Assembly: GCF_000585375.1 (NCBI RefSeq)
Contig: NZ_KK073874.1
Coordinates: 6,230,894 to 6,294,893 of the forward strand
DNA from: Cryptosporangium arvum DSM 44712
GTDB lineage: Bacteria; Actinomycetota; Actinomycetes; Mycobacteriales; Cryptosporangiaceae
Direction of reading: 5' to 3'
DNA length: 64,000 bases
The first letter of the stretch is position 1; each line of letters begins with the position of its first letter. Under the pieces are notes generated by a model. That model was given only the letters and a program-made list of their open reading frames with translations. It was not told the DNA's origin and did no database searches. A program made the position numbers and the translations under genes. This document shows positions 51,323 through 60,349 of this stretch, one piece after another.

Positions 51323-52357
51323 TCAGTCGTCGGCGAGGAGTTCGCGGACCCGGGGGATCACCTTGGTGCCGTAGAGCTCGACCGCGGTCGCCATGTGCTC
51401 GTGCGGGATCGGCCCGTTCGTGTACTTCAGATCGAACCGCTGGATGCCCAGCGCACGCACCGTCCGGGCGATCTTCCGCGCGACGGTCTCCGGTGACCCG
51501 AGGTGCAGCGCCCCGTGGTTGACGTCGGACTCGAACCGGCCCCGGGTGTACTTCGGCCAGCCGCGTTCGGCGCCGATGCGGTTGTGCATCGTGCGTGCGT
51601 GCGGCCAGACGATCTCCGCGGCCTCCTCGTCGGTCGCCGCGACGAACCCCGGCGAGTGCACCGAGACCGGCAGCGGCTCGCGTCCGAACTCGGCGAGGGC
51701 CCGGTGGTAGAGCTCGACGAACGGCGCGAACCGGGCCGGGTCCCCGCCGATGATCGCCAGCGCCAGCGGCAACCCGTACCGCGCCGCGCGCACCACCGAC
51801 TCCGGGCTCCCCCCGACGCCGATCGACGCGCTCAGCCGCCCCGACTCGACCTTCGGGAACACCTCCTGGTCGACCAGCGGCGGGCGCACGGTGCCGCTCC
51901 AGGACACCGGCCCACCCTCGAGCAGCGCCACCACCAGGTCGAGCTTCTCGCTGAACAACGTCTCGTAGTCGCTCAGGTCGTACCCGAACAGCGGGAACGA
52001 CTCGGTGAACGACCCCCGGCCGAGCGTCATCTCGGCGCGGCCGCGCGCGATCGCGTCGAGCGTCGCGAACCGCTCGTACACCCGCACCGGGTCGTCGGAG
52101 CTGAGCACGGTGACCGCGGTACGCAGCCGGATCCGTGAGGTCCGCGCGGCGATCGCCGCGAGCACGATCTCCGGCGCCGAGATCGCGAAGTCGTCGCGAT
52201 GGTGCTCCCCGACCCCGAAGCTGTCGACCCCGACCTGCTCGGCGAGCACGCCCTCGTCGACGACGTTCCGAATCACCTGCGCGTACGGGATCGGGTTCCC
52301 GTCCAGGTCCGTGCTCCGATCACCGAACGTGTCGAGCCCGAACTCCAAGTCCGTCAT
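51323..52357 (-). CDS. LLM-class flavin-dependent oxidoreductase
   Basis: A 344-residue luciferase-like TIM barrel (bacterial luciferase/F420 class). It has FGLDTFGDRS, VGVDSFGVGEHHRDDFAISAPEIVLAAIAARTSRIRL, the cis-peptide region TVLSSDDPVRVYERFATLDAIARGRAEMTLGRGSF and C-terminal LKYTNGPIPHEHM. It binds FMN or F420; substrate unknown. Its 5' end overlaps the upstream gene's 3' end by 38 bases. The GGAGG before the ATG lies inside the upstream gene, so the two are cotranscribed. Confidence 0.9.
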   Translation of the reverse strand: MTDLEFGLDTFGDRSTDLDGNPIPYAQVIRNVVDEGVLAEQVGVDSFGVGEHHRDDFAISAPEIVLAAIAARTSRIRLRTAVTVLSSDDPVRVYERFATLDAIARGRAEMTLGRGSFTESFPLFGYDLSDYETLFSEKLDLVVALLEGGPVSWSGTVRPPLVDQEVFPKVESGRLSASIGVGGSPESVVRAARYGLPLALAIIGGDPARFAPFVELYHRALAEFGREPLPVSVHSPGFVAATDEEAAEIVWPHARTMHNRIGAERGWPKYTRGRFESDVNHGALHLGSPETVARKIARTVRALGIQRFDLKYTNGPIPHEHMATAVELYGTKVIPRVRELLADD

Positions 52358-53258
52358 CTGTAACCTCCGCGGGGTCGAGTATCACCCGGAACAACCCGCG
52401 CGGATCCTGCAGGGTCGCCGGTGGCCGCACCGCCGAGCGGGCCACCACGTGCGTGAACCGCGCCGGGCGGCGGTGCGGCAGCGGCTGCCCCGCTGCCCAG
52501 CGGTAGTCGCCGGCGACCTCACCCAGCAGCAGCGCGGCCCCCTCCTCCACCGGGACACCGACCAGGTCGCCCGGCCTCATCTCGTCGAGGAAGGACGACA
52601 GCTGGCGGAGCGCCTTCGCCGGCCGTCGCCCGGAGAGCTCCTTCGCCAGGTCACGGAGCTCGGCCTGCTCCAGACCGGTCGCGTCGACGTCGACACCGGA
52701 CTCGGTGCCGAGGCCGACCACGCCCAGGGACAACGCGGTGCCCAGGGCCGGCGCGTCCGACGGACGCACGATCCAGACCGGCACCCCGGACGGGGCCGGG
52801 GCCGGGGGGACGTCGTCCGCCGGGGGCCACACGTACGGCAGGTCGTCGGGGGTGTCGGGGAACAGCGGGCCGTAGAACGCGGGATCTTTGGCGCGCAGGT
52901 TCGACCGGTGCGAGCGGTGCACCGCCTCGTCCCCGACCCAGCTCGGCAGCAGCCCGGCCGCCGCGGCCTCACCCGGGGTGAGACCGGCGGCGTCGGGTGC
53001 GAACTCGGCGATCGGGGCCGCGGTGCTGTCGGCGAACCCGCGCGACCGCCAGCCCCGGACCATCGCCAGGCCGTACACGACCAGGCCGGCCGTGCGTCCG
53101 CGCCACATCGTCACGACCGGGTGGGTCGCCCAGCCGTAGTCGGGTAGCTCGAGCGCGCGCAGCACCTGGAGCGTCTCGACCCGTTGTTTGCCGAGGCGGG
53201 CGGAGTCGAGCAGCGCGGCGGAGCGGTCGAAGTCGGCGACCGGCAGGAAGGTTTGCAG
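52320..53258 (-). CDS. Pyr_excise/MSMEG_6728-like protein, probable CTG start
   Basis: A 312-residue reading. The conserved N-terminus QTFLPVADFDRSAALLDSAR then LGKQRVETLQVLRALELPDY is that of the pyrimidine-dimer-glycosylase-like (MSMEG_6728) family and extends in frame to a CTG at 53258. No ATG/GTG/TTG lies nearer the conserved start; the next usable one (53165) would delete this block. The CTG immediately follows the GntP stop (TGACTG), suggesting re-initiation. The second half, with EMRPGDLVGVPVEEGAALLLGEVAGDY, looks like an added SH3-like or restriction-type domain. Function is uncertain; DNA repair is a family guess. Confidence 0.75.
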   Translation of the reverse strand: MQTFLPVADFDRSAALLDSARLGKQRVETLQVLRALELPDYGWATHPVVTMWRGRTAGLVVYGLAMVRGWRSRGFADSTAAPIAEFAPDAAGLTPGEAAAAGLLPSWVGDEAVHRSHRSNLRAKDPAFYGPLFPDTPDDLPYVWPPADDVPPAPAPSGVPVWIVRPSDAPALGTALSLGVVGLGTESGVDVDATGLEQAELRDLAKELSGRRPAKALRQLSSFLDEMRPGDLVGVPVEEGAALLLGEVAGDYRWAAGQPLPHRRPARFTHVVARSAVRPPATLQDPRGLFRVILDPAEVTDDGLGVRARHVR

Positions 53259-54767
53259 TCAGACCACCAGATCGAGGAGGAGGACGCCGATCAGACCGCA
53301 CACCGAGATGAGGCACTCCATCACGGTCCAGGTCTTGAGCGTCTGGCCGACGGTGGTACCGAGGTACTCCTTGATCAGCCAGAACCCGGCGTCGTTGACG
53401 TGGGACAGGAACAGCGAGCCGGCGCCGATCGCCAGCACCATCAGCGAGATCTCCGGGCTGGACAGATCGGCGGCCACCGGGGCCAGGATCCCGGAGGCGG
53501 TCACCGTGGCGACGGTGGCCGAACCGGTGGCGACGCGGATCAGCACGGCGACGATCCAGGCCAGCAGCAGCACCGGGAGCGCGCTGCCCTCGACCGTGTC
53601 GGCGATGATCTGCGCGAGGCCGGTGTCGATGAGCACCTGCTTCAGGCCACCACCGGCGCCGACGATGAGCAGGATGCCGGCGATCGGCGGGAGCGAGTCG
53701 CCGAGCGTGGAGGCGATCGCGCCGCGGTCCATGCCGGCGCCCAGCCCGAGCCCGACGATGCCGACGAGCACCGCGATCGTGAGCGCGATCAGCGGCGTGC
53801 CGACGAAGTCGACCGCGTCCTTGACCGGGCTCTCGCTGTCCGGCGCGACGACGTCGGCGATGGCCTTGGCCAGCATGAGCACGACCGGCAGCAGGATGCA
53901 GGCGAGCGTGGTGCCGAAGCTCGGCCGCTTACGTGACGTGACCAGCGACCCGGTGTCGCCGCGGCCCCGGTAGTCGTCGGTGCCGGAGGAGGCGTCGGCC
54001 GCGTCCTCGACGTCGGTCCCGCCGGTCCCGGCGGTCCGCGTCGCTCCGTCGGTGCGTGCCGCCGACGAGTCCTGGTCGGTCTGGAAGAGCGCGGGCACCG
54101 GGACGTCGACCCAGCGGGCGGCCCAGCGGCTGAAGAGCGGACCCGAGATCAGCACGGTCGGGACCGCCACCAGCAGGCCCAGCGCGAGCGTCAGCCCGAG
54201 GTTGGCGTTCAACGCGCTCACCGCCACCAGCGGGCCGGGGTGCGGCGGCACCAGGCCGTGCATCACCGAGAGGCCGGCGAGCGTCGGGATCGCGATCCGG
54301 AACAGCGGCAGGCCCGACCGGCGGGCCACCAGGATGATCACCGGGATCAGCAGCACGACCCCGATCTCGAAGAACATCGGCAGCCCGATGATCGCCCCGA
54401 CCAGCGCCATCAACCACGGCAGCGCGCCCGGGCGGGCCCGCCCGACGATCGTGTCGACGATCTGGTCGGCGCCGCCGGAGTCGGCGAGCAGCTTGCCGAA
54501 CATCGCGCCGAGGCCGATCAGCAGACCGACCGACGCCATCGTGTCGCCGAACCCGCCGCTGAAGCTCTCCGCGACGTCACCGGCCGGCAGCCCGGCGCCC
54601 AGCCCGAGCCCGATCGCGCCCACCGTCAGCGCGATGAACGGGTGCATCTTCACCCAGGTGATCAGCACGACGACGACCGCGATCCCGATCAGCGCGGCGA
54701 CGATCAGCCGCGGATCGGAGCTCGCGGGCGCGGGTGCGTCGGCGGCGAGAACTCTCGTGACATCCAT
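53259..54767 (-). CDS. GntP-family gluconate:proton symporter
   Basis: A 502-residue permease with about thirteen helices. It has VKMHPFIALTVGAIGLGLGAG, GFGDTMASVGLLIGLGAMFGKLL, the family motif VPPHPGPLVAVSALNANLG and GGGLKQVLIDTGLAQIIAD, and C-terminal SHVNDAGFWLIKEYL. GntP members import gluconate or related sugar acids. An unusual acidic Ser/Thr/Gly-rich insertion (about 228-275) interrupts the middle loop. No gluconate kinase is adjacent. It precedes and probably couples to the CTG-start gene. Confidence 0.92.
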   Translation of the reverse strand: MDVTRVLAADAPAPASSDPRLIVAALIGIAVVVVLITWVKMHPFIALTVGAIGLGLGAGLPAGDVAESFSGGFGDTMASVGLLIGLGAMFGKLLADSGGADQIVDTIVGRARPGALPWLMALVGAIIGLPMFFEIGVVLLIPVIILVARRSGLPLFRIAIPTLAGLSVMHGLVPPHPGPLVAVSALNANLGLTLALGLLVAVPTVLISGPLFSRWAARWVDVPVPALFQTDQDSSAARTDGATRTAGTGGTDVEDAADASSGTDDYRGRGDTGSLVTSRKRPSFGTTLACILLPVVLMLAKAIADVVAPDSESPVKDAVDFVGTPLIALTIAVLVGIVGLGLGAGMDRGAIASTLGDSLPPIAGILLIVGAGGGLKQVLIDTGLAQIIADTVEGSALPVLLLAWIVAVLIRVATGSATVATVTASGILAPVAADLSSPEISLMVLAIGAGSLFLSHVNDAGFWLIKEYLGTTVGQTLKTWTVMECLISVCGLIGVLLLDLVV

Positions 54768-55014
54768 ACGGGCTCCCGGTGTGTCCCCGGCGGACCTCGG
54801 CGCCCGCCGAGAGGCGCTTACCCCGACTTCAGCTCCGGTAGTCGGGTCGTACCGTCATGCCCCCGGCGCGGCGGCCCGGCGCTCGGCGGGCGCGATCCCG
54901 AGCAGCAGGGTGCTCCGTGGGACGTGCAGCGCACGGAACTCCTGGCGGAGTACGCGAGACACGGACCCTTACCGTCCGGTAAACCGGAGGGCGATCGGGA
55001 CCGAGGGAGGCGCT

Positions 55015-55512
55015 GTGGCCGACAGTGACGTGCTGAGCACGCAGAAGCGTGGACGCCGGATCGCGTTGTCGAAGGAGGAGCTCGACGCGTTCCTCACCGA
55101 GAGCCGGACCTGCCGGGTCGCCACGCTCACGTCGTCGGGCGCGCCGCACGTCTCACCGCTCTGGTACGTCTGGGACGGCACGTCGCTCTGGCTCTACTCG
55201 ATCGTGAAGAGCCAGCGCTGGGCCGACATCCTGCGTGATCCGCGGGTGGCGGTCGTCGTCGACGCCGGCCACGACTTCTTCGAGCTGCACGGCGTCGAGC
55301 TGCGGGGAACGCTGGAGCAGGTCGGGGAGGCGCCGCGCACCGGCGCCGAGTCGATCGCCGAGCTGGAGGCGGCCGAGCGCCTGTTCGCCGCGAAGTACTT
55401 CGACGGCGAGCAGAACATGTACCACGACGGCAGGCACGGCTGGGTGCGTCTCACGCCGAGCAAGATCGCCTCCTGGGACCACCGCAAGATCGCCGGTCTC
55501 AACGGCGCGTAG
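55015..55512 (+). CDS. PNPOx-like flavin/F420 split-barrel protein
   Basis: A 165-residue protein from GTG 55015 (GGAGG upstream). It has the pyridoxamine-oxidase-like barrel: ELDAFLTESRTCRVATLTSSGAPHVSPLWYVWDGTSLWLYSI, SQRWADILRDPRVAVVVDAG and a C-terminal GWVRLTPSKIASWDHRK. Related actinomycete proteins bind F420 or heme. The substrate is unknown. It is divergent from GntP across a 247-bp gap in which AACCG/CGGTT-type repeats are seen but no gene. Confidence 0.88.
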   Translation: MADSDVLSTQKRGRRIALSKEELDAFLTESRTCRVATLTSSGAPHVSPLWYVWDGTSLWLYSIVKSQRWADILRDPRVAVVVDAGHDFFELHGVELRGTLEQVGEAPRTGAESIAELEAAERLFAAKYFDGEQNMYHDGRHGWVRLTPSKIASWDHRKIAGLNGA

Positions 55513-56214
55513 TCAGACGACGAAGCCGCCGGTGGCGCGCAGGTTCTGGCCGGTGATCCAGCCGGAGTCCGGGCCGGCCAGGAACGCCACCACGGCCGCG
55601 ATGTCCGCCGGGCGGCCGAGGCGGCCCAGCGCGGTCAGGGCGGTGGCCGTCGCCACCGCCTCGGGCGGGTTGGTCCGGTGTAACAGCTCGGTCCCGGTCG
55701 CACCCGGTGAGACCGCGTTGACGGTGATGCCGCGCGGCCCGAGCTCGCGGGCCGCGACGGCGGTGAGCTGCTCCAGCGCGCCTTTGCTGGCGCAGTAGAG
55801 GCTGTGGCCGGGCGCGGGCACGACCGTGTTCAGCGTGGAGACGTTGACGATGCGGCCGTGGTCGCGCAGCAGCGTCGCCGCCCGCTGCATCGCGAACAAC
55901 GGGAACTTCGTGTTGACGGTGAGCACGCGCTCGAACTCGGCCGGGGTGAGCGCGGCGATCGGTGCCGCCGGGTTGATCGCGGCGTTGTTGACGAGGATGT
56001 CGAACCCGTCGGCGACCGGGGCGAACAGCGCGTCGAGGGTGGCGAGGTCGGCCTGGTCGGCGCGCACGGCGGTCGTGCCGTCGACGGGAGCGCCGGGTGC
56101 CTCGCGATAGCTGAACACGACCCGGGCGCCCCGCCGGGCCAGCTCGTGCACGATCGCCCGGCCGATGCCCCGCGAACCGCCGGTGACCACCGCGACCTTC
56201 CCGGTCAGCTCCAT
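55513..56214 (-). CDS. Short-chain dehydrogenase/reductase
   Basis: A 233-residue SDR. It has TGGSRGIGRAIVHEL (11-25), NNAAINPAAP, NVSTLNTVVPAPGHSLYCASKGALEQL with the Tyr-x3-Lys pair and C-terminal GWITGQNLRATGGFVV. It is in the same subgroup as the SDR at 24250 (similar ending and substrate loop). ATG 56214 fits the family. It abuts the stop of the PNPOx gene and lies 11 bases after the AraC gene on the same strand, so it is probably cotranscribed with that regulator. Confidence 0.9.
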   Translation of the reverse strand: MELTGKVAVVTGGSRGIGRAIVHELARRGARVVFSYREAPGAPVDGTTAVRADQADLATLDALFAPVADGFDILVNNAAINPAAPIAALTPAEFERVLTVNTKFPLFAMQRAATLLRDHGRIVNVSTLNTVVPAPGHSLYCASKGALEQLTAVAARELGPRGITVNAVSPGATGTELLHRTNPPEAVATATALTALGRLGRPADIAAVVAFLAGPDSGWITGQNLRATGGFVV

Positions 56215-56225
56215 ACCCGCGGACG

Positions 56226-57011
56226 CTAGTGAGCCGGACGCACCGCGTCTTGGACGAATGCGAACAGTTCGCCCGGCGTCGATCCGAGCAGCGCGCGGGT
56301 CTCCCGGCTCAGGTGCGACTGGTCGGCGAACCCGACCGCGGCGGCGTCGCCGAGCGTGGCGGCGGGCGCGGTCAACACCCCGACCGCGCGCTGCAGGCGG
56401 GCCACCCGGGCGACGGTCTGCGGGGACAGCCCGATCCGGCGCCGGAACTCCAGCTCCAGGTAGCGGCGGCTGACGCCGAGTTCGGCCGCGAGCGCCCCGA
56501 CCCGCACCCCGGCCGGGTCCTGCAGGCGCCACCAGGCCCGGTCGACGGTCCGCTGCACCCGGCGGCCCCGGAGACGCCCGGTGAGGATCGTGTCGAGCGC
56601 GGCGACGCGCGAGGGCCAGTCGGGTAGCTCGGCCAGCCGATCCGCCAGGCGGCCGAGGCCGGCGTCCAGGACGACCGTGGCCCCGGCCACCGCCGCGGCC
56701 TCGGCGCCGAGCAGGGCGCGGACACCGGCCGGGGTCAGGCCGACCGACACCCCCGAGCGCCAGGGACGGCCGTCGTGCACCGCGCCGGTGCGGCGGGCGC
56801 CGGTGACCAGCCGCGCGCCCTCGTCGGCGTCGAGCAGCAGCGTCGTGAGCGTGATCGGGAACATCCGGCGGCGGACCGGCGGGCCGCCGAGCGCGCGGTA
56901 CCCGCCGTACCCCACCACGTACGGCCGGAGCCACGGCGCGGCGGCCGCCACCGCGCTCGAACAGCGCCCGGCAGCCGGCTCCGCGAGCGCGGAGTGGAGT
57001 TGGGCCAGCAC
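56226..57011 (-). CDS. AraC-family regulator
   Basis: A 261-residue protein. The N-terminal sensor domain (1-145) resembles the DUF6597-type (MFPITLTTLLLDADEG). The C-terminal double HTH has VGALAAELGVSRRYLELEFRRRIGLSPQTVARVARLQRAVGVL then GFADQSHLSRETRALLGSTPGEL. It reads in the same direction as the SDR it precedes and divergently from the DHA1 exporter (57135). Either may be its target. Confidence 0.9.
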   Translation of the reverse strand: MLAQLHSALAEPAAGRCSSAVAAAAPWLRPYVVGYGGYRALGGPPVRRRMFPITLTTLLLDADEGARLVTGARRTGAVHDGRPWRSGVSVGLTPAGVRALLGAEAAAVAGATVVLDAGLGRLADRLAELPDWPSRVAALDTILTGRLRGRRVQRTVDRAWWRLQDPAGVRVGALAAELGVSRRYLELEFRRRIGLSPQTVARVARLQRAVGVLTAPAATLGDAAAVGFADQSHLSRETRALLGSTPGELFAFVQDAVRPAH

Positions 57012-57134
57012 GCGCCCCAGTATGGCTGTGACGCGAACCTCTCTAGAACGTTCTAGGGATCCGGGTATAGCGTTACCAGCGGTTGGCCCGCGATCCGCGC
57101 ACCGGTGCGCATCGGAACCGTACCGGAGGCTTCG

Positions 57135-58385
57135 GTGGAGGCTGTGTCACGCGCGCGTCGCAACGCCGCGCTGCTCTCGCTCGCGCTGGGTGGGTTCGCG
57201 GTCGGCCTGACCGAGTTCGTCGCGATGGGGTTGCTCCCCGAGATGGCGCGCGGGCTGCTCCCCGCGGAGTACGCCCGCTCGACGTCGGACGCCGTGGCCG
57301 AGACCGGCTGGACGATCACGGTCTACGCGCTCGGCGTCGTCGTCGGGGCGCCCACGATCGCCGCGCTGACCGCCCGGATGCCGCGCAAGCAGCTCGTCGT
57401 CGGCCTGCTCGCGCTGTTCGCGGCCGGTACCGTCGCCTCCGCGCTCGCGCCGACGTTCCCACTGGTCCTGCTGGCGCGGTTCGTCGCGGCGCTGCCGCAC
57501 GGTGCGTACTTCGGCGCCGCCGGCATGGTCGCGGCCGCGTTGATCGGCCCCGGCAGCCAGGCGAAGGGCTTCGCCGCGGTGCTGACCGGCCTGACCGCGG
57601 CGAACGTCTTCGGCGTCCCGCTGATCACGAGCCTCGGGCAGGCGACGAGCTGGCGGGTCGCGTACGCGGCGATCGCCGGGATGTTCGTGCTGACGCTGGT
57701 CGCGGTGCTGGCCACCGTGCCGGCGATCGCGGCCGCGCCGGGCGGGTCACCGCGGGCCGAGCTGAGCGCGTTCCGCTCGCCGCAGATGTGGCTCGCCGCG
57801 GCGATCGGCGCGATCGGCTTCGCCGGGTTCTTCGCGGTGTACAGCTACATCTCCCCGGTGACGACGAACACCACCGGCCTGTCGCCGGGCGCGGTGCCGT
57901 GGGTGCTGGCCACGATCGGGCTCGGGATGACGGTCGGGAACCTGCTCGGGGGCGTGGTCGGGGACCGGAACGTGCGGCGCAGCATCGTGCTCGGGCTCGG
58001 CTCGGTGGTGCTGGCCGCGTCGGCGTTCGCGCTGTCTGCCGGGCACCCGGCCGGGCTGTTCGTCGCCGCGTTCCTGGTGGGGGCGGCCTGCCTGGTGACC
58101 GCGCCCGCGCTCCAGGCCCGGCTGATCGAGGTGGCGCCCGGCGCCCAGCTGATGGGCGCGGCGATCAACCAGTCCGCGACGAACATCGGCAACAGCCTCG
58201 GCGCCGCGCTCGGCGGCCTGGTGATCGCCCGCGGTCTCGGGTACACCGCCCCGGCCTGGGTGGGGGCCGTGCTCGCCGCCGCCGGCGTGGTCGTCGCGGT
58301 GATCAGCTTCCGCCTCGACCGCCGGCCCGCCGGCCCGCCGGTAGTCCCGGACCCGGATGCGCGGGCCGCGGTCGCGCACCGCTGA
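57135..58385 (+). CDS. MFS exporter, DHA1 (12-helix) family
   Basis: A 416-residue permease. GTG 57135 is chosen because CCGGAGG ends 5 bases upstream; the frame is open to 57105. Signature GLTEFVAMGLLPEMARGL in helix 1 is typical of the AraJ/YdhP-type arabinose/drug exporters. Motif A-like TARMPRKQLVVGLLALF follows helix 2, ARFVAALPHGAYFG comes next, and helix 11 has NQSATNIGNSLGAALGG. It likely exports sugars or drugs. A LacI regulator follows 43 bases downstream on the same strand. Confidence 0.9.
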   Translation: MEAVSRARRNAALLSLALGGFAVGLTEFVAMGLLPEMARGLLPAEYARSTSDAVAETGWTITVYALGVVVGAPTIAALTARMPRKQLVVGLLALFAAGTVASALAPTFPLVLLARFVAALPHGAYFGAAGMVAAALIGPGSQAKGFAAVLTGLTAANVFGVPLITSLGQATSWRVAYAAIAGMFVLTLVAVLATVPAIAAAPGGSPRAELSAFRSPQMWLAAAIGAIGFAGFFAVYSYISPVTTNTTGLSPGAVPWVLATIGLGMTVGNLLGGVVGDRNVRRSIVLGLGSVVLAASAFALSAGHPAGLFVAAFLVGAACLVTAPALQARLIEVAPGAQLMGAAINQSATNIGNSLGAALGGLVIARGLGYTAPAWVGAVLAAAGVVVAVISFRLDRRPAGPPVVPDPDARAAVAHR

Positions 58386-58428
58386 CGTCCGCCCGCGCGG
58401 GGACGGGACCGCTCAGTACGCTACGGCG

Positions 58429-59436
58429 ATGACCGCGCGGCGTCCCACCTTGGCCGACGTCGCGGCCGAGGCCGGGGTGTCGACCGCGCTGGTGTCGATC
58501 GTCATGCGCGACGCGCCCGGCGCGAGCGCGGCCACCCGGCAGCGGGTGCTGGAGGTCGCCGACCGGATCGGGTACCGCCCCGACCGGCGCGCCCGGCTGC
58601 TGCGCAGTGGACGCAGCCGGCTGCTCGGTGTCGTCTTCAACGTGCAGCACGCGTTCCACGGCGATCTGCTCACCGGCCTCTACGACGCGGCCGCGCGGCT
58701 GGACTACGAGCTGACGCTCAGCGCGGTGACCCCGCACCGCGACGAGCACACCGCGATCGCCGGTCTGCTCCAGGACCGCTGCGAGGCGCTGCTGGTGATC
58801 GGACCGTCGTCCCCGACCTCGGCGCTCGCCGGGATCGCGGCGCGGATGCCCGTCGTCGCGCTCGGCCGCGACGTGCGCCACCACGCCGTCGACGTCGTCC
58901 GGAACGCGGACTGCCAGGGCCTGCACCAGGCCGTGGACCACCTGGTCTCGCTGGGGCACCGCCGGATCGTCCACCTCGACGGCGGGCGCACGCCGGGCAC
59001 CGCCGAGCGGCGACGCGGCTACCGCGACCAGATGCGCAGGCACGGACTCGACGCCGAGATCCGGATCGTGCCGGGCGGACCGACCGGGGAGGACGGAGCG
59101 GCCGCCGTGGCCGCGCTGCTGGACGACCCGCCGACGGCGATCACGGTGTTCAACGACCTCGCCGCGACCGGCGTGCTCGACACGCTGCGCCGGGTCGGCC
59201 TGCGCGTACCGGACGACGTCAGCGTCGTGGGCTACGACGACAGCCGGCTCGCCCGGCTGACCTACCTCGACCTCACCACGATCGCGCAGGACACCACCGC
59301 GATGACGACGCACGCGGTCGAACGTGCGATCGCCCGCATCGAAGGCACCCCGGTGCTCCAGCGCGAGGTCGTCACTCCCCCGCACCTGGTGCCGCGGGGG
59401 ACGACCGCAGCAGCCACTCCACCGCGGCGGCCCTGA
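58429..59436 (+). CDS. LacI-family regulator
   Basis: A 335-residue protein with N-terminal HTH PTLADVAAEAGVSTALVSIVMRD (6-28), hinge helix VLEVADRIGYRPDRRARLLRSG and a periplasmic-binding-like effector domain (LLGVVFNVQHAFHGDLLTGLYDAAARL; VVGYDDSRLARLTYLDLTTIAQD). It lacks a nearby sugar-uptake operon; the preceding DHA1 exporter is the obvious candidate target. The ATG at 58429 is well placed. Its last 65 bases overlap the opposing DUF3445 gene. Confidence 0.92.
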   Translation: MTARRPTLADVAAEAGVSTALVSIVMRDAPGASAATRQRVLEVADRIGYRPDRRARLLRSGRSRLLGVVFNVQHAFHGDLLTGLYDAAARLDYELTLSAVTPHRDEHTAIAGLLQDRCEALLVIGPSSPTSALAGIAARMPVVALGRDVRHHAVDVVRNADCQGLHQAVDHLVSLGHRRIVHLDGGRTPGTAERRRGYRDQMRRHGLDAEIRIVPGGPTGEDGAAAVAALLDDPPTAITVFNDLAATGVLDTLRRVGLRVPDDVSVVGYDDSRLARLTYLDLTTIAQDTTAMTTHAVERAIARIEGTPVLQREVVTPPHLVPRGTTAAATPPRRP

Positions 59437-60349
59437 ACGGCGCCAGACCCTTGTAGGACGCCATGTCCTCGGGAAGTTCGGCGAGCACGCGCCCGAACCG
59501 CCGGCGCCACGCGGGCACGGTCGCGATCCGCGCGAGCGAGGCCAGGTACGTCCGGATCAGGAACAGAATCGCCCCCGAGTGGCCCAACCGGATCAGATGC
59601 TGCACCTCGACCCGCAGGTACAGCCGGCGCGCCAGCTCGTCCCCGGCTAGCGACCCGGCCGCCGACCGGACCGGCCCCCACACCGGGTAGGCCTCGGTCG
59701 ACTGGTCGAGCCGCCCGTCGAGCGTCGCCGACCAGTTCGTGCGCCGGTACTCGTCGCCGGGTTGCAGGCGCATCAGGAACCGTTCGGCCCGCGCCACCAC
59801 CCCGTCCTCGTGCACCCGGGGCACCGGCCCGTGGATCTCGGTGAACGTCATCCCGACGTCGAACGCCACCGACCACCCGGCCGCGAACGTGACCAGCCCG
59901 GCTTCCATCCACAGCGCGCCGTCGCGCTGGTCGAGCAGCACGATGTCGTCCTGGATCTGGCTGCCGAGGAACCCCAGCGGGCCACCCGGCAGCTCGTCGC
60001 CCTCCCGGAAGGCGACGTCGACCCCGAGGAGGTCGTTGCGCCACCGGTACCGCTCGCCCGCGACGTCCAGCCGCATCGCGTCGGGACGGGAGTCCGAGAG
60101 CTCGCGCAGGACCGTGACCAACGCGTCCCAGCACGCCGGTCCGGCCGACGGCCGGACGACGAGCCGGCCCGGATCCGACGCCAGGATCCGGGCCCGCTCG
60201 GCCAACTCGGCGCAGTACGCCGAGTCGACGTCGATCACGGACGAGCCCCACGAGCCCGCCTCCGTGCGCACCGGCACACGGGCACGCTCGACGTTCGTGC
60301 CGTACCGGAAGGTGTCGGCCCGGAACGGGAACGGGAACCGGGAGATCAC
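59372..60349 (-). CDS. DUF3445 protein (heme-dependent oxidative N-demethylase-like)
   Basis: A 325-residue soluble protein from GTG 60349. Family blocks are FPFPFRADTFRYGT, LDVDSAYCAELAERARIL-like region, LGSQIQDDIVLLDQRDGALWMEAGLVTFAAGWSVAFDVGMTFTEIHGPVP, MRLQPGDEYRRTNWSATLDGRLDQ and LYLRVEVQHLIRLGHSGAILFLIRTYLASL. Members bind heme and demethylate amines. It overlaps the stop of the upstream aldo/keto-reductase gene (GTGA) and converges, with overlap, on the LacI gene. Confidence 0.85.
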   Translation of the reverse strand: MISRFPFPFRADTFRYGTNVERARVPVRTEAGSWGSSVIDVDSAYCAELAERARILASDPGRLVVRPSAGPACWDALVTVLRELSDSRPDAMRLDVAGERYRWRNDLLGVDVAFREGDELPGGPLGFLGSQIQDDIVLLDQRDGALWMEAGLVTFAAGWSVAFDVGMTFTEIHGPVPRVHEDGVVARAERFLMRLQPGDEYRRTNWSATLDGRLDQSTEAYPVWGPVRSAAGSLAGDELARRLYLRVEVQHLIRLGHSGAILFLIRTYLASLARIATVPAWRRRFGRVLAELPEDMASYKGLAPFRAAAVEWLLRSSPAAPGAGE

